64,000 bases of DNA from Microbulbifer rhizosphaerae (GTDB taxonomy: Bacteria > Pseudomonadota > Gammaproteobacteria > Pseudomonadales > Cellvibrionaceae). Made by a program: the position numbers and the translations under genes. Positions within the stretch are counted from its first letter, which is position 1. Each line of letters starts with the position of its first letter. This document shows positions 15,499 to 23,531 of this stretch, one piece after another. The notes beneath the pieces were generated by a model. The model was not told the origin of the DNA. It worked only from the letters and a program-made list of their open reading frames with translations, and searched no databases. The stretch covers positions 1 through 64,000 of the forward strand of contig NZ_JACHWZ010000021.1 of NCBI RefSeq assembly GCF_014191725.1, in the 5' to 3' direction.

Positions 15499-16674
15499 CT
15501 ACTCCTCTCCGCCGAAAATCAGCGTGCTGTTGCTGCCGCCGAACGCGAAAGAATTGCTCATTGCGTAACGCGGCCTCTCCGCTTTTCCGCCACCGCGGTG
15601 CAGGCGCAGCGGCGGCATTTTTTCGTCGTACTCGCCGTCGAAACAGTGCGGTGGCACGCCAGCGGAAAATTCTCTGTGCAGCGCCAGCCAGCAGAAGGCC
15701 GCTTCCAGTGCGCCGGCGGCGCCCAGGGTATGCCCGCTCACGGGCTTGCTCGAGGAGCAGAGCACGCCTTCGCCGAGCACGCCGTGCACCGCCTTCGCCT
15801 CCATTGCATCGTTCTGCGCGGTGCCGGTGCCGTGCAGATTCAGGTAGCCGATATCGCCGGGCGCGAGGCCCGCCGCGCGCAGCGCGCGGCGCATGGCCTC
15901 CGCCGCGCCCCCCCCGCTGGGGTCCGGCGCCGACATATGGTGCGCATCGGAGCTGGCGCCCACCCCGCACAGGCGCACCGGCCCCGGCTCCCGGCTGAGT
16001 ACGAACATGGCGCCCGCCTCGCCGAGGTTGATGCCGTCGCGGTTGCGGCTGAAGGGTTGCGCCAGGCCGGCACTCAGTGCGCCCAGCGCGTGAAAGCCTT
16101 TCACGGTCATGCCGCACAAGGTGTCCACGCCGCCCACCACCACCGCGTCGCAGATGTTCATCGACAGCAGGCGCCGCGCGCTGGCAAAGGCGTTGGCGCT
16201 GGAGGAGCAGGCGGTGGATACGGTGATCTGGGGCCCCTGCACGCGGAAACAGGCAGCCACGAATTGCGCCAGTGCCGCCAGTTGCTGCTGCTGGCGGTAG
16301 CTGTAGCTCCCCGAATTCGCGCCGCGCAGATGCTCCTCGCCGGCGGCGATGCCGGAAGTGGAGGTGCCCATTACCACCGCGATGCGCCGCGAGCCGCACC
16401 GCTCACGCAGCGCCGCCAGCGGTTGCTCGATCTGCCGCGCCACCGCCAGTGCGAGGCGATTGTTGCGGCACTCGTACTGCGCGAGTTCCGGCGGCAGCGC
16501 CGGCAGGCTCTCCTCGATCACACCCAGGCGCCCGGCGAAACCCGGCAGCCAGGGGGAGCCGGCGCGCATGCGCGAGCAGTCGCCGGCGAACAGGCGCGCG
16601 GCCACTTGGTGCGCGCCGCTGCCCAGTGCGCAGGCGAGGCCGAGATGGTTGAGATAGAAGCGCGCTGAAGCCAT
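15499..16674 (-). CDS. Beta-ketoacyl-ACP synthase (aryl polyene)
   Basis: The product has 391 residues from ATG 16674. A longer frame to 16830 would overlap the lipoprotein gene and is unlikely. The fold is FabF-like with Cys about 156 in VSTACSSSANAFA and His in NLHGTGTAQND and PVSGHTLGAAG. The end FAFGGSNSTLIF is typical. Sequence divergence from the last-gene ketosynthase suggests the two have different partners or chain-length windows, as described for ApeO and ApeR with the chain-length factor ApeC. It lies 13 bases after the lipoprotein gene in the same direction. Confidence 0.88.
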   Translation of the reverse strand: MASARFYLNHLGLACALGSGAHQVAARLFAGDCSRMRAGSPWLPGFAGRLGVIEESLPALPPELAQYECRNNRLALAVARQIEQPLAALRERCGSRRIAVVMGTSTSGIAAGEEHLRGANSGSYSYRQQQQLAALAQFVAACFRVQGPQITVSTACSSSANAFASARRLLSMNICDAVVVGGVDTLCGMTVKGFHALGALSAGLAQPFSRNRDGINLGEAGAMFVLSREPGPVRLCGVGASSDAHHMSAPDPSGGGAAEAMRRALRAAGLAPGDIGYLNLHGTGTAQNDAMEAKAVHGVLGEGVLCSSSKPVSGHTLGAAGALEAAFCWLALHREFSAGVPPHCFDGEYDEKMPPLRLHRGGGKAERPRYAMSNSFAFGGSNSTLIFGGEE

Positions 16675-16687
16675 GGGTTCTTGTCTT

Positions 16688-17233
16688 TTACAGATTCCTG
16701 ATCGCGAGCGAGTAATCCAGGGACTCCTGTACCAGTCGCACCTGTGCCGTCCAGGGGTTATCGCCGCTGTAGTCCACCCGTGTGTGCAGCCGGCCACCGT
16801 AGTACAACCGGCGCTGCAATTCGCCGCCATCGCGCCGCTCTTCCAGCGACCATCCGGATGGCAGCGCGCCTCGCAGCAGCTCCAGCGGCCAGTACACCAG
16901 TTGCAGGTCCGCCAGCAACGCCTCCGCGGGCAGCGCCCGGGTTGCCGGCAGGTAGCGCTCGGCAGTCAGCTGGCGGCCATCGTACTGAATATCCATCAGG
17001 CTGACACCCTGCGGGCTGACCAGCGACAGCTGGAGCTTCTGCGGCAGCAACAGCAGCGCCGCCATCAGGTCCCTGCGCTCGCCGCGAAACTCGACCCGCA
17101 AGTGCTGCAGCAGCTCGCGCTCCTCCCCCGCGGGCAAAGGCGCCAGCGGGCGCAACGGCGGCCGCGCGCCCAGTTGCAGAACACAGCCGGTGAGCAGCAG
17201 CGTAGCGACTGCGATGGCAATCAGGCCGCGCAT
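16688..17233 (-). CDS. DUF3261-like lipoprotein (aryl polyene cluster)
   Basis: The product has 181 residues starting at ATG 17233. The lipobox LLLTGCVLQ puts the acylated Cys at about 17. The mature domain (LLQHLRVEFRGERRDLMAALL, then LSLVSPQGVSLMDIQYDGRQ) is beta-rich and resembles the DUF3261 lipoproteins that accompany aryl polyene clusters. They probably work with the LolA-like protein and the MMPL exporter to place the pigment in the outer membrane. A longer start at 17329 would read through the remnant upstream and is rejected. Confidence 0.75.
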   Translation of the reverse strand: MRGLIAIAVATLLLTGCVLQLGARPPLRPLAPLPAGEERELLQHLRVEFRGERRDLMAALLLLPQKLQLSLVSPQGVSLMDIQYDGRQLTAERYLPATRALPAEALLADLQLVYWPLELLRGALPSGWSLEERRDGGELQRRLYYGGRLHTRVDYSGDNPWTAQVRLVQESLDYSLAIRNL

Positions 17234-17361
17234 ACTTCCGCCAGTATCCCCGGGCGGTGCTCCGTCCCCGCCACATAGGGGGATTGCCGGTACCAAGCGG
17301 CAACACCGGCGCCGCCGGAATTGCCACAAGGTAATGAAAATTCTCGTTCAACAGGCTCCAT
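17221..17361 (-). pseudogene. Coding-like remnant upstream of the lipoprotein gene
   Basis: A 46-codon frame begins ATG right after the methyltransferase stop. It ends in GGAGVAAWYRQSPYVAGTEH and GILAEVCAA before a TGA that overlaps the start of the lipoprotein gene. The stop-start overlap is the arrangement seen throughout this operon. Codon use in its 3' half is GC-rich like the cluster and unlike the methyltransferase. I infer that it is the tail of a former operon gene (aryl polyene clusters often carry a flavin oxidoreductase hereabouts) cut when the methyltransferase gene arrived. Confidence 0.4.
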
Positions 17362-17362
17362 A

Positions 17363-18442
17363 TCAGCTCCGGCGACGCTTGATCACCTTGGTTAGAGTGT
17401 GGCTGATTCCCACATCATCTACTTCTTCCGCCACCTCCAACCCGGCCTCCTCAATGCACTTGTGCATCAAAGAGGAATGGTACATCTGGCTGTTTCCATT
17501 CGCGATGCAGGTAAAGTACAAGGATGTCTGTTGCAGGCAGAAGGCCGCATTCTCGAATTTCTGCCTGTCCCAATAAGTTTCCATGATGTATAGACTTGAA
17601 TCCCCGGTCATGACATCAGCCGCCTTTCTCAGGATCATGACGATTTCCTCTTCCGAGAAGCAATCCAGGAATTGGCTCATCCAAATGACATCATGCCCTT
17701 CAGGCAACACAGAGTCTTCACGCAGGATATCAACAGGGAATTCAGAAACCCTGCCACCCAGGCCGTGCTTGTCGATTTGCACCCTTGCCTGCGCCAATTG
17801 GCCTGGAAGATCGCACATTGTCACCTTTACATCCGGCGAATGGTTGGCGCAGGCAATTGCCCATTTTCCGGTATTCGCGCCCACATCAAGGATGGACTGG
17901 ACAGGGCTGCCGAAAATAACAGGAAGAACTTTCTGAAACGAATTATCGGAATAAAAATGATCGAAGTTGAACCAGCTCTCCCTTGCCTTTTCCGGCAGTG
18001 TGGCAAGCGCTTCATAAATTGTTTCATGCCCGGGCGCCAACTCCTTTAATCCGGCCGGCTTGCCTTCGATAAGACTTTCCTGAAAGTGAAAGAAACCCTG
18101 GTAATTTACATCGTGGACAAAATCCATATTTACCTGAGTCATTCGATCGTTCAGGATATAAAATCCCAGCTTGGTAAGAATGAATTTATCTTCTTTCAGA
18201 ATCAACAATCCGATGCCAAGCCCCGCCTCCGTCAGCACTCTCACCGCATATCTCGACAAATCCACATGCTGCAGAATTTCCGATAAAGACAATCCATTGT
18301 CACCGCTCGATTCGATTACCCTCAACACACCAAGATCTCTCAGCGCCTTTGATGCCTGAAATGCAAATGGACCGAAAGCGATTCGCTGCGCCTCTTGTTT
18401 TGCTTCAAGAGCGCTCAACTTGTCTTTATTAAAATAACTCAT
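17363..18442 (-). CDS. SAM-dependent (O-)methyltransferase
   Basis: The product has 359 residues. An N-terminal helical dimerisation/substrate domain (about 1-110) precedes a Rossmann SAM domain. Motif I is ILDVGANTGKWAIA (about 184-197), followed by VTMCDLPGQLAQAR and HDVIWMSQFLDCFSEEE. This is the layout of O-methyltransferase family 2 enzymes that act on small phenols or polyketides. It could methylate the aryl head group; methylated aryl polyenes are known. Codon usage is visibly more AT-rich than all other genes in the operon, and it sits between the exporter gene and a truncated frame. Both point to insertion by horizontal transfer. Confidence 0.85.
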   Translation of the reverse strand: MSYFNKDKLSALEAKQEAQRIAFGPFAFQASKALRDLGVLRVIESSGDNGLSLSEILQHVDLSRYAVRVLTEAGLGIGLLILKEDKFILTKLGFYILNDRMTQVNMDFVHDVNYQGFFHFQESLIEGKPAGLKELAPGHETIYEALATLPEKARESWFNFDHFYSDNSFQKVLPVIFGSPVQSILDVGANTGKWAIACANHSPDVKVTMCDLPGQLAQARVQIDKHGLGGRVSEFPVDILREDSVLPEGHDVIWMSQFLDCFSEEEIVMILRKAADVMTGDSSLYIMETYWDRQKFENAAFCLQQTSLYFTCIANGNSQMYHSSLMHKCIEEAGLEVAEEVDDVGISHTLTKVIKRRRS

Positions 18443-18492
18443 TCTGATTTCCTTGATGGATACCGCGCACTAAAGTTTCCTCCAACTGTTAT

Positions 18493-20787
18493 TTATCCGG
18501 TTTTCATATGATTTCCACTACGGGAATACCCTGGTTCCGCCCCAATAAAAAACAGTACCGCCAGCAGCAAGGTAAGCGAGGTACCCAGTGCCAGCGTCAA
18601 TCCAAAATCGGCAATCGCCGGAGTGCCGGACAGGGCCAACAGGCCAAAACCCAGCAGTGTGGTCACCCCCGCCATGGCGATAGCGAGCAGGGTGTAACTT
18701 TTTTCCCCGCCGTCGCTCATATGGCTGAACACGGCGTAATCCACGCCGATGCCGAATATCAGCAGCAGCGCCGCCACATGAAAAAGACTGATGCCGCTGC
18801 CGCTCAGAATCAGCGCCGTCATTGTCCCCGCCAGTGCAGCCAATGGCAGGCCGATAATGGCCAGCGCCCTGCGCGGGCCGGTGCGCAGGGCGATCACCGC
18901 GAAGGCTATCAGCAACACCAGCGGCAGCAGTTGCAGCAGCAGGTCGCGCTGTTGCGACATCACCGCGGCTATTTCCCGGGGCGGGTCCACCAGGGTGACG
19001 CCTTCGATAGCTGGCACCTCTTCCAGTGCGCCGTCCAGCCCGTAGAGGCGCACTATGGATGCACAGCCGTCGCCATTGCAGCCGAGCCACAGATCGCGGT
19101 AATTATTCCCCGCCACCGCCAGCCATTCTTCCAGGGTCAGCGCCCGGAAGGGCCGTTGCAGCTCGGCGATCAGTTGTTCCGCTTCCGTCTCGCTGTAGCC
19201 GAGTTGCGTATAAAAGCCCTCCACGGTTGCGCTGGCGTAGAAGCTCCGCATCAGCGCCCAGTTCTCCCGTTGCACCTCCGGCGGCGGGAATTTTTCGCTG
19301 AGCGCCTCGAAATACTGCAGTTCGCCGGCGTGCTGCTGTTCCCGCAGGCTTTCCGCGAGCCGCCACTCCCGCTGCAACAGTTGTTGCCAATTTTTGCCGC
19401 GGACCAGGAAATAGCTGGATTCCGCCCGCGACGGCAGCAGCCGATTGAGCCGCGCCTCCTCCCCCGCCAGGAATTCCGGCGGTCGGTAGAAAAGCTCCAG
19501 ATCGTCGGCAAACTCGAGTCGCGGCAGCGCCAGCGCGGCCAATAACAGCAGCGCTGAAAGACACAAGCCATACCAGCGCTCTTTGCCCAGCGCCAGGTGC
19601 TGCGCAAGCACCAGGGGCCTGGGTTTCAGGCGCAGCAGTGCCGGGAACAGCAACACCACCGTCAGCCAGGCACCGATCAGGCCAAAACCCACAAACAACC
19701 CCATTTGCCGCAGCAATGGAAAGGGCGTCAGCGCCAGGGCGAAAAATGCCAGGCAACTCGACAGCAGTCCCAACAGCAGTCCCGGCAGGATATCGCCGTC
19801 GCGACCCGGATCCCCGCGCAGCCGGTTGCAGATAAAGTGGAATGCGTAGTCGATCGCCAGGCCGGTGACGGTGGTGCCGAACACAAAGGCGAGAATATGC
19901 ATCTGCCCCAGCAGCGCCAGCACCGCGGCGGTGCCGCTGGCGATACCGCAGCCGATGGCGAAAATCGACAGCAGCAGCGGCCTTGCGGAGCGGAATACCA
20001 GCAGCGACAGCAAACAGATGGCGGCAATGGAGAGGCCGCCGATCAGGCGGATTTCCCGCTGGGCGCCGGCAGCGGCATATTCGGTGTGTAGGGGCGCGCC
20101 CACCGCCAGCAGTTCCAGCCCCTGCGCCTCGGCCCAGAGCCCCATTTCCTCCCGCAGTGCCAACAGGGGCGTTTCAATTCTGCCTCTGAGTTCAGTGGCG
20201 CCGGCTGTGGCGCGGATCAGGGTAAACTGCCGCTCGCCACTGCGCTGCACCGGAATGTCCCCGTGCAATTCCGACGATAGCGCCGGGCCGGCGGTAAAGT
20301 AATGGCGGAAGAGTTCGAAAGGGTCCCGTTGCAGGTCGAGCCCCCCGGATTTGGGGCCGTAGATGGCCGCCAGTTGCCGCTGCACCAACTGGTCTGGTGA
20401 TTCGCGCAACAGGGCGCGGTCTCCGGGCGCCAGCAGTTGCTGGCGCAGGGGAAACAGCAGTGTCCACTCGCTCTGGTAGCGTTCGCTTTGCGCCCAACGG
20501 TATTCGACGCTTTCGATGGCCGCGGAGGCAGCGAGTTTTTGCGCCAGGGTTTCCGTCGCCCCGGCAAGGGCCGCGGCCTCTCCCCGGGGCGCAACCAGCA
20601 TCCACAGCAGACTGCGCTGCAACTTGCGGTTGAGCTTTTCCTGCGCCGCGGCCACCGCCGGCGCGCCGGCGCCCTCGCCGGCCAGGGCGAGAATATCCGT
20701 CTGCAACCAGCCGGGCTGGTAGCGCAAGGCCGCCGCCAGCGCAAAGGCGGCGGCCAGGGTGAACCATATGGCGAGACGGCGTTTCAT
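18493..20787 (-). CDS. MMPL/RND-family exporter (aryl polyene)
   Basis: The product has 764 residues with the duplicated RND plan: one helix, a periplasmic loop (about 25-240), five to six helices from about 245 to 415, a second loop (about 430-620) and a second helix bundle to the C-terminus. Typical motifs are GTTVTGLAIDYAFHFICNRL and ALLLIFGIGVDYAVFSHMSD, the latter with the Asp of the proton relay. It sits in the inner membrane and likely passes the aryl polyene lipid to the LolA-like carrier encoded just upstream (20820-21548). It is equivalent to ApeM-type exporters. Confidence 0.88.
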   Translation of the reverse strand: MKRRLAIWFTLAAAFALAAALRYQPGWLQTDILALAGEGAGAPAVAAAQEKLNRKLQRSLLWMLVAPRGEAAALAGATETLAQKLAASAAIESVEYRWAQSERYQSEWTLLFPLRQQLLAPGDRALLRESPDQLVQRQLAAIYGPKSGGLDLQRDPFELFRHYFTAGPALSSELHGDIPVQRSGERQFTLIRATAGATELRGRIETPLLALREEMGLWAEAQGLELLAVGAPLHTEYAAAGAQREIRLIGGLSIAAICLLSLLVFRSARPLLLSIFAIGCGIASGTAAVLALLGQMHILAFVFGTTVTGLAIDYAFHFICNRLRGDPGRDGDILPGLLLGLLSSCLAFFALALTPFPLLRQMGLFVGFGLIGAWLTVVLLFPALLRLKPRPLVLAQHLALGKERWYGLCLSALLLLAALALPRLEFADDLELFYRPPEFLAGEEARLNRLLPSRAESSYFLVRGKNWQQLLQREWRLAESLREQQHAGELQYFEALSEKFPPPEVQRENWALMRSFYASATVEGFYTQLGYSETEAEQLIAELQRPFRALTLEEWLAVAGNNYRDLWLGCNGDGCASIVRLYGLDGALEEVPAIEGVTLVDPPREIAAVMSQQRDLLLQLLPLVLLIAFAVIALRTGPRRALAIIGLPLAALAGTMTALILSGSGISLFHVAALLLIFGIGVDYAVFSHMSDGGEKSYTLLAIAMAGVTTLLGFGLLALSGTPAIADFGLTLALGTSLTLLLAVLFFIGAEPGYSRSGNHMKTG

Positions 20788-20819
20788 TGTTGTTTGTTTT
20801 CTGGTTATTGTATTTCTGG

Positions 20820-21548
20820 TTATTGTTCGCTGAATTCCGCGGTGAACTCCGGGTCCGTTTCGCTCACCGGCTGCAGCCCGATCAGCTGCATTTCCGTTAT
20901 CGCCTCGTTGGCCTCCGCCAGGTGAATGCTTTCAATACTCTTGTTGCCGGACACCTCGATGGAGGCAATAAAGCCGGCCAGGACTTCGCTCCTGGGGGTC
21001 AAGGTGACTGACCAGCTTTCCTCACGCAATTGCGCCTGCACCTCGAACAACTCGTCCAGGCGGGCGAAATCGCCGCGAAAAATCTGCAATAGCGGATAGG
21101 CAATCTGGCGCGCCAGCGCGTCGTCACCCGCCCCTTCCTCGCTCATGATCAGGTGGGATTGCAGCGGCTGCACCACCCGCCAGCTGACACCGCGTTCTTT
21201 CGACAGCGCCACCACGCCGCTGGAGAGCAGCGGCCGCGACAGTTGCGGCAGTGTTTTTTTCTGGGTGAAGCGCCCCAGCATTCGCGGCGACTTTTGCAGG
21301 CGTGTTTCTATCTGTTGCAATGTATCGCGGGGCTCTATGGCCACCGCCGGCGCGGATAGGAAAAACAGAACAAATAGCACCCGAATAAATAGCGACTTCT
21401 TCTTGCAGGGCCGAAGGCGCCGTGAATGCCTGGAGCGGCCGGGCGGGCAAAGCGCAGCTTGCCCATCGCGGACGCCGATGATGGGCACGTCGCTGCGCTC
21501 CTTTGCCCATCCTACGGAAATAGCCCTTCCAACATTTAATGTCTGCAT
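20820..21548 (-). CDS. LolA-like outer-membrane lipid carrier (aryl polyene)
   Basis: The product has 242 residues from the ATG at 21548, which overlaps the thioesterase stop in a TGATG coupling. The hydrophobic signal (LFIRVLFVLFFLSAPAVA) lies only at about 54-71. The first ~50 codons are a genomic repeat read in frame (21440-21530). The mature domain resembles LolA: DTLQQIETRLQKSPRMLGRF near its start, then TLPQLSRPLLSSGVVALSK. LolA relatives in aryl polyene clusters ferry the product through the periplasm. The true start may be an internal GTG ahead of LFVLFFLS. The repeat makes this leader unusual. Confidence 0.75.
   Translation of the reverse strand: MQTLNVGRAISVGWAKERSDVPIIGVRDGQAALCPPGRSRHSRRLRPCKKKSLFIRVLFVLFFLSAPAVAIEPRDTLQQIETRLQKSPRMLGRFTQKKTLPQLSRPLLSSGVVALSKERGVSWRVVQPLQSHLIMSEEGAGDDALARQIAYPLLQIFRGDFARLDELFEVQAQLREESWSVTLTPRSEVLAGFIASIEVSGNKSIESIHLAEANEAITEMQLIGLQPVSETDPEFTAEFSEQ
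21440..21530. repeat. Genomic repeat inserted in the 5' end of the LolA-like gene
   Basis: GATGGGCAAAGGAGCGCAGC and its inverted partner GATGGGCAAGCTGCGCTTTGCCC are versions of the GATGGGCACGCTTCGCTTTGCCC repeat seen at 12908. Here the repeat lies inside the frame, between the coupled start codon and the signal peptide. Confidence 0.65.
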
Positions 21549-21979
21549 CAGGCCACCCCCAGTTTTTGCAGCAGCACCGGCGGCGAGGCGAACAACATTT
21601 CACCATTGCTCATATCCACCGCCACCTGCACCGTGTGCCCCTTGGTCAGCCGGGCACCGCTGTCGCGGTCGCGCACTTGGTAGTTGATCTTGAGGCGGTT
21701 TTCGTACTCGGCTACTTCCGCGCGCACCACAACCCACTGCTGAAAGCGCAGGGGTTTTGCGTAGCGGATGCGTAGGTCGATCACGGGCCAGGCGTAACCC
21801 GATTCCCGCATCTGCGGATAGTCGTATTCCAGACGGTCCAGCAGTGTGCAGCGAGCTATCTCGAAATATTTGACGTAGTGGCCATGCCAGGCCACCTCCA
21901 TCATATCCACATCGTGGAAGGGCACCTGCAACTCGACTTCCGCACGCCAGTTGTCCGGCAGTGTTTTTTTAACAGTCAT
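21548..21979 (-). CDS. Hot-dog acyl-CoA/ACP thioesterase
   Basis: The product has 143 residues, a single hot-dog domain of the 4-hydroxybenzoyl-CoA thioesterase/YbgC type. The signature VPFHDVDMMEVAWHGHYVKY contains the catalytic Asp and the HGHY segment. It may release a stalled or finished acyl chain or edit the ACPs of the pathway, as ApeK-type thioesterases do. The gene overlaps the ammonia-lyase gene by 11 bases at its start and overlaps the LolA-like gene at its stop, so translation is coupled on both sides. Confidence 0.82.
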   Translation of the reverse strand: MTVKKTLPDNWRAEVELQVPFHDVDMMEVAWHGHYVKYFEIARCTLLDRLEYDYPQMRESGYAWPVIDLRIRYAKPLRFQQWVVVRAEVAEYENRLKINYQVRDRDSGARLTKGHTVQVAVDMSNGEMLFASPPVLLQKLGVA

Positions 21980-23531
21980 CGTACAAGCGCCAGTGTTTTT
22001 GCTGTATCAGCTGGACGAAATTGCGCAGGTCGCTTTCCAGCTCCCGATCCTCCTCCAGCAGCGCAAAATTGTCGGCGACCTGCCGCAGGCTGGCGCGCAG
22101 TGCCGGTGACAGGCCGTCTTCCTCCACGCCGCCCGCGCGCAGGCGCAGCTGCACGCCCTGCCAGGACATCATCAGCGCGGCGGCGGCCACCTGCTCGGTG
22201 AGCTGCAGCACGCGCAAGCAGTCCCGCGCGGCGATGGTGCCCATGCTGACCTTGTCCTGGTTGTGGCACTCGGTGGAGCGGGAAAAGACACTCGCCGGCA
22301 TCGTCTGCTTGAGGGCCTCCGCGGTCCAGGCGCTGGCCCCTATCTGCACCGCCTTGAAGCCGTGGTTGAGGGGCCGGCGCTCACCTTCGGCGCCGGTGAG
22401 GTTGGCCGGCAGGCCGTTGTTGAATTTCACATCGACGAGTTGCGCTATCTGGCGATCGAGCAGATCGGCGAGGTTGGCCACGGCATTTTTCAGGCTGTCC
22501 ATGGCAAAGGCGATATGGCCACCGTAGAAATGGCCACCGTGCAGCACATGTTCGTTTTCACCGTCGATGATGGGGTTGTCGTTGGCACTGTTCAGTTCGT
22601 TCTCGATAAACTGGCGCAGCCAGGGCAGCGAATCCTGGACCACGCCAATCACGTGCGGCGCACAGCGCAGCGAGTAGCGGTCCTGCAGGCGGCTGCTCTG
22701 GCGCGGCGCCTCGCCCACATTCAGGTCGTCGTGAATCCAGCGCGCAATGCGGTTCTGCCCCGGGTGCGGTTTGACCGCAAACAATGCGTTGTCGAAATGA
22801 TAGGCGTTACCCTGCAGCGCCACGCTCATCAGCGCGGTGATGCGCGCACTCAGCTGGCACAGGTACTCGGCGCGGCGATAAGCCAGGCAGGCGAGGCCGG
22901 TCATGACCGCGGTGCCGTTCATGATCGCCAGGCCCTCCTTGGGGCGCAGTTTCAGCGGCGCTATGCGCAGCTCGTCAAAAACCTCCGCGGTGGGTCTCTG
23001 CTCGCCCTTGAACCAGACCTTGCGCTCACCGGCCACCACCGCGGCCACATAGGACAGCGGGGTCAGGTCGCCGCTGGCGCCCACCGACCCCTCCTGCGGA
23101 ATTACCGGAATCACATCCTGCTGCAGCAGACGCGCCAGCTGTTGCAGCAATTCGTAACGCACTCCGGAGCTGCCGCGGGCGAGGCTGGCCAGGCGCGCGG
23201 CGACAACCGCGCGGCTCTGCTCCAAGGTGAACACTTCGCCCAGGCCACAGCCGTGGAAGGTGTACAGGTGGCGGGGCAGTTTCTCCACCAGTTCTCCAGG
23301 AATATTCACCGTGCAGGAATCGCCGTAACCGGTGGTCACGCCGTAGATCACCCCCTCCTGCTGCCACAGGCGGTCGAGAAACTCCACGCCCCGATTGATT
23401 CGCGCGACGAAGCTCTCGTCGTCCGACAGCTGCACCGCGGCGCGTCCGCGTGCGATTGCGTCCACCTGTTCGACACTCAGTTCGGAGCCGTCGAACAGCA
23501 CTGGTGTGCGCTGTAACACTGCTGTATTCAT
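21969..23531 (-). CDS. Aromatic amino acid ammonia-lyase (HAL/PAL/TAL family)
   Basis: The product has 520 residues from ATG 23531. A longer frame starting in the acyltransferase gene is not credible. The MIO prosthetic group forms from Ala-Ser-Gly at about 152-154 in EGSVGASGDLTPLSY. The catalytic Tyr lies in IYGVTTGYGD (about 62-71), and further conserved blocks are IMNGTAVMTG and NSANDNPI. The selectivity pair aligned with His-Leu of tyrosine lyases reads Phe92-His93 in LYTFHGCGLG, so the substrate is not certain. A role in making a cinnamate- or coumarate-type starter for the polyene is the natural inference from its position in the operon. Confidence 0.88.
   Translation of the reverse strand: MNTAVLQRTPVLFDGSELSVEQVDAIARGRAAVQLSDDESFVARINRGVEFLDRLWQQEGVIYGVTTGYGDSCTVNIPGELVEKLPRHLYTFHGCGLGEVFTLEQSRAVVAARLASLARGSSGVRYELLQQLARLLQQDVIPVIPQEGSVGASGDLTPLSYVAAVVAGERKVWFKGEQRPTAEVFDELRIAPLKLRPKEGLAIMNGTAVMTGLACLAYRRAEYLCQLSARITALMSVALQGNAYHFDNALFAVKPHPGQNRIARWIHDDLNVGEAPRQSSRLQDRYSLRCAPHVIGVVQDSLPWLRQFIENELNSANDNPIIDGENEHVLHGGHFYGGHIAFAMDSLKNAVANLADLLDRQIAQLVDVKFNNGLPANLTGAEGERRPLNHGFKAVQIGASAWTAEALKQTMPASVFSRSTECHNQDKVSMGTIAARDCLRVLQLTEQVAAAALMMSWQGVQLRLRAGGVEEDGLSPALRASLRQVADNFALLEEDRELESDLRNFVQLIQQKHWRLYDDC

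Noticed and set aside
15598-16668. 356-codon plus-strand frame opposite the ketosynthase at 15499
   Set aside because: Ala/Arg/His-rich shadow of a GC-rich ketosynthase with clear active-site residues.
22263-23516. 417-codon plus-strand frame opposite the ammonia-lyase
   Set aside because: The ammonia-lyase shows MIO and family motifs across its whole length. The opposite frame is Gln/His/Ala-rich noise.
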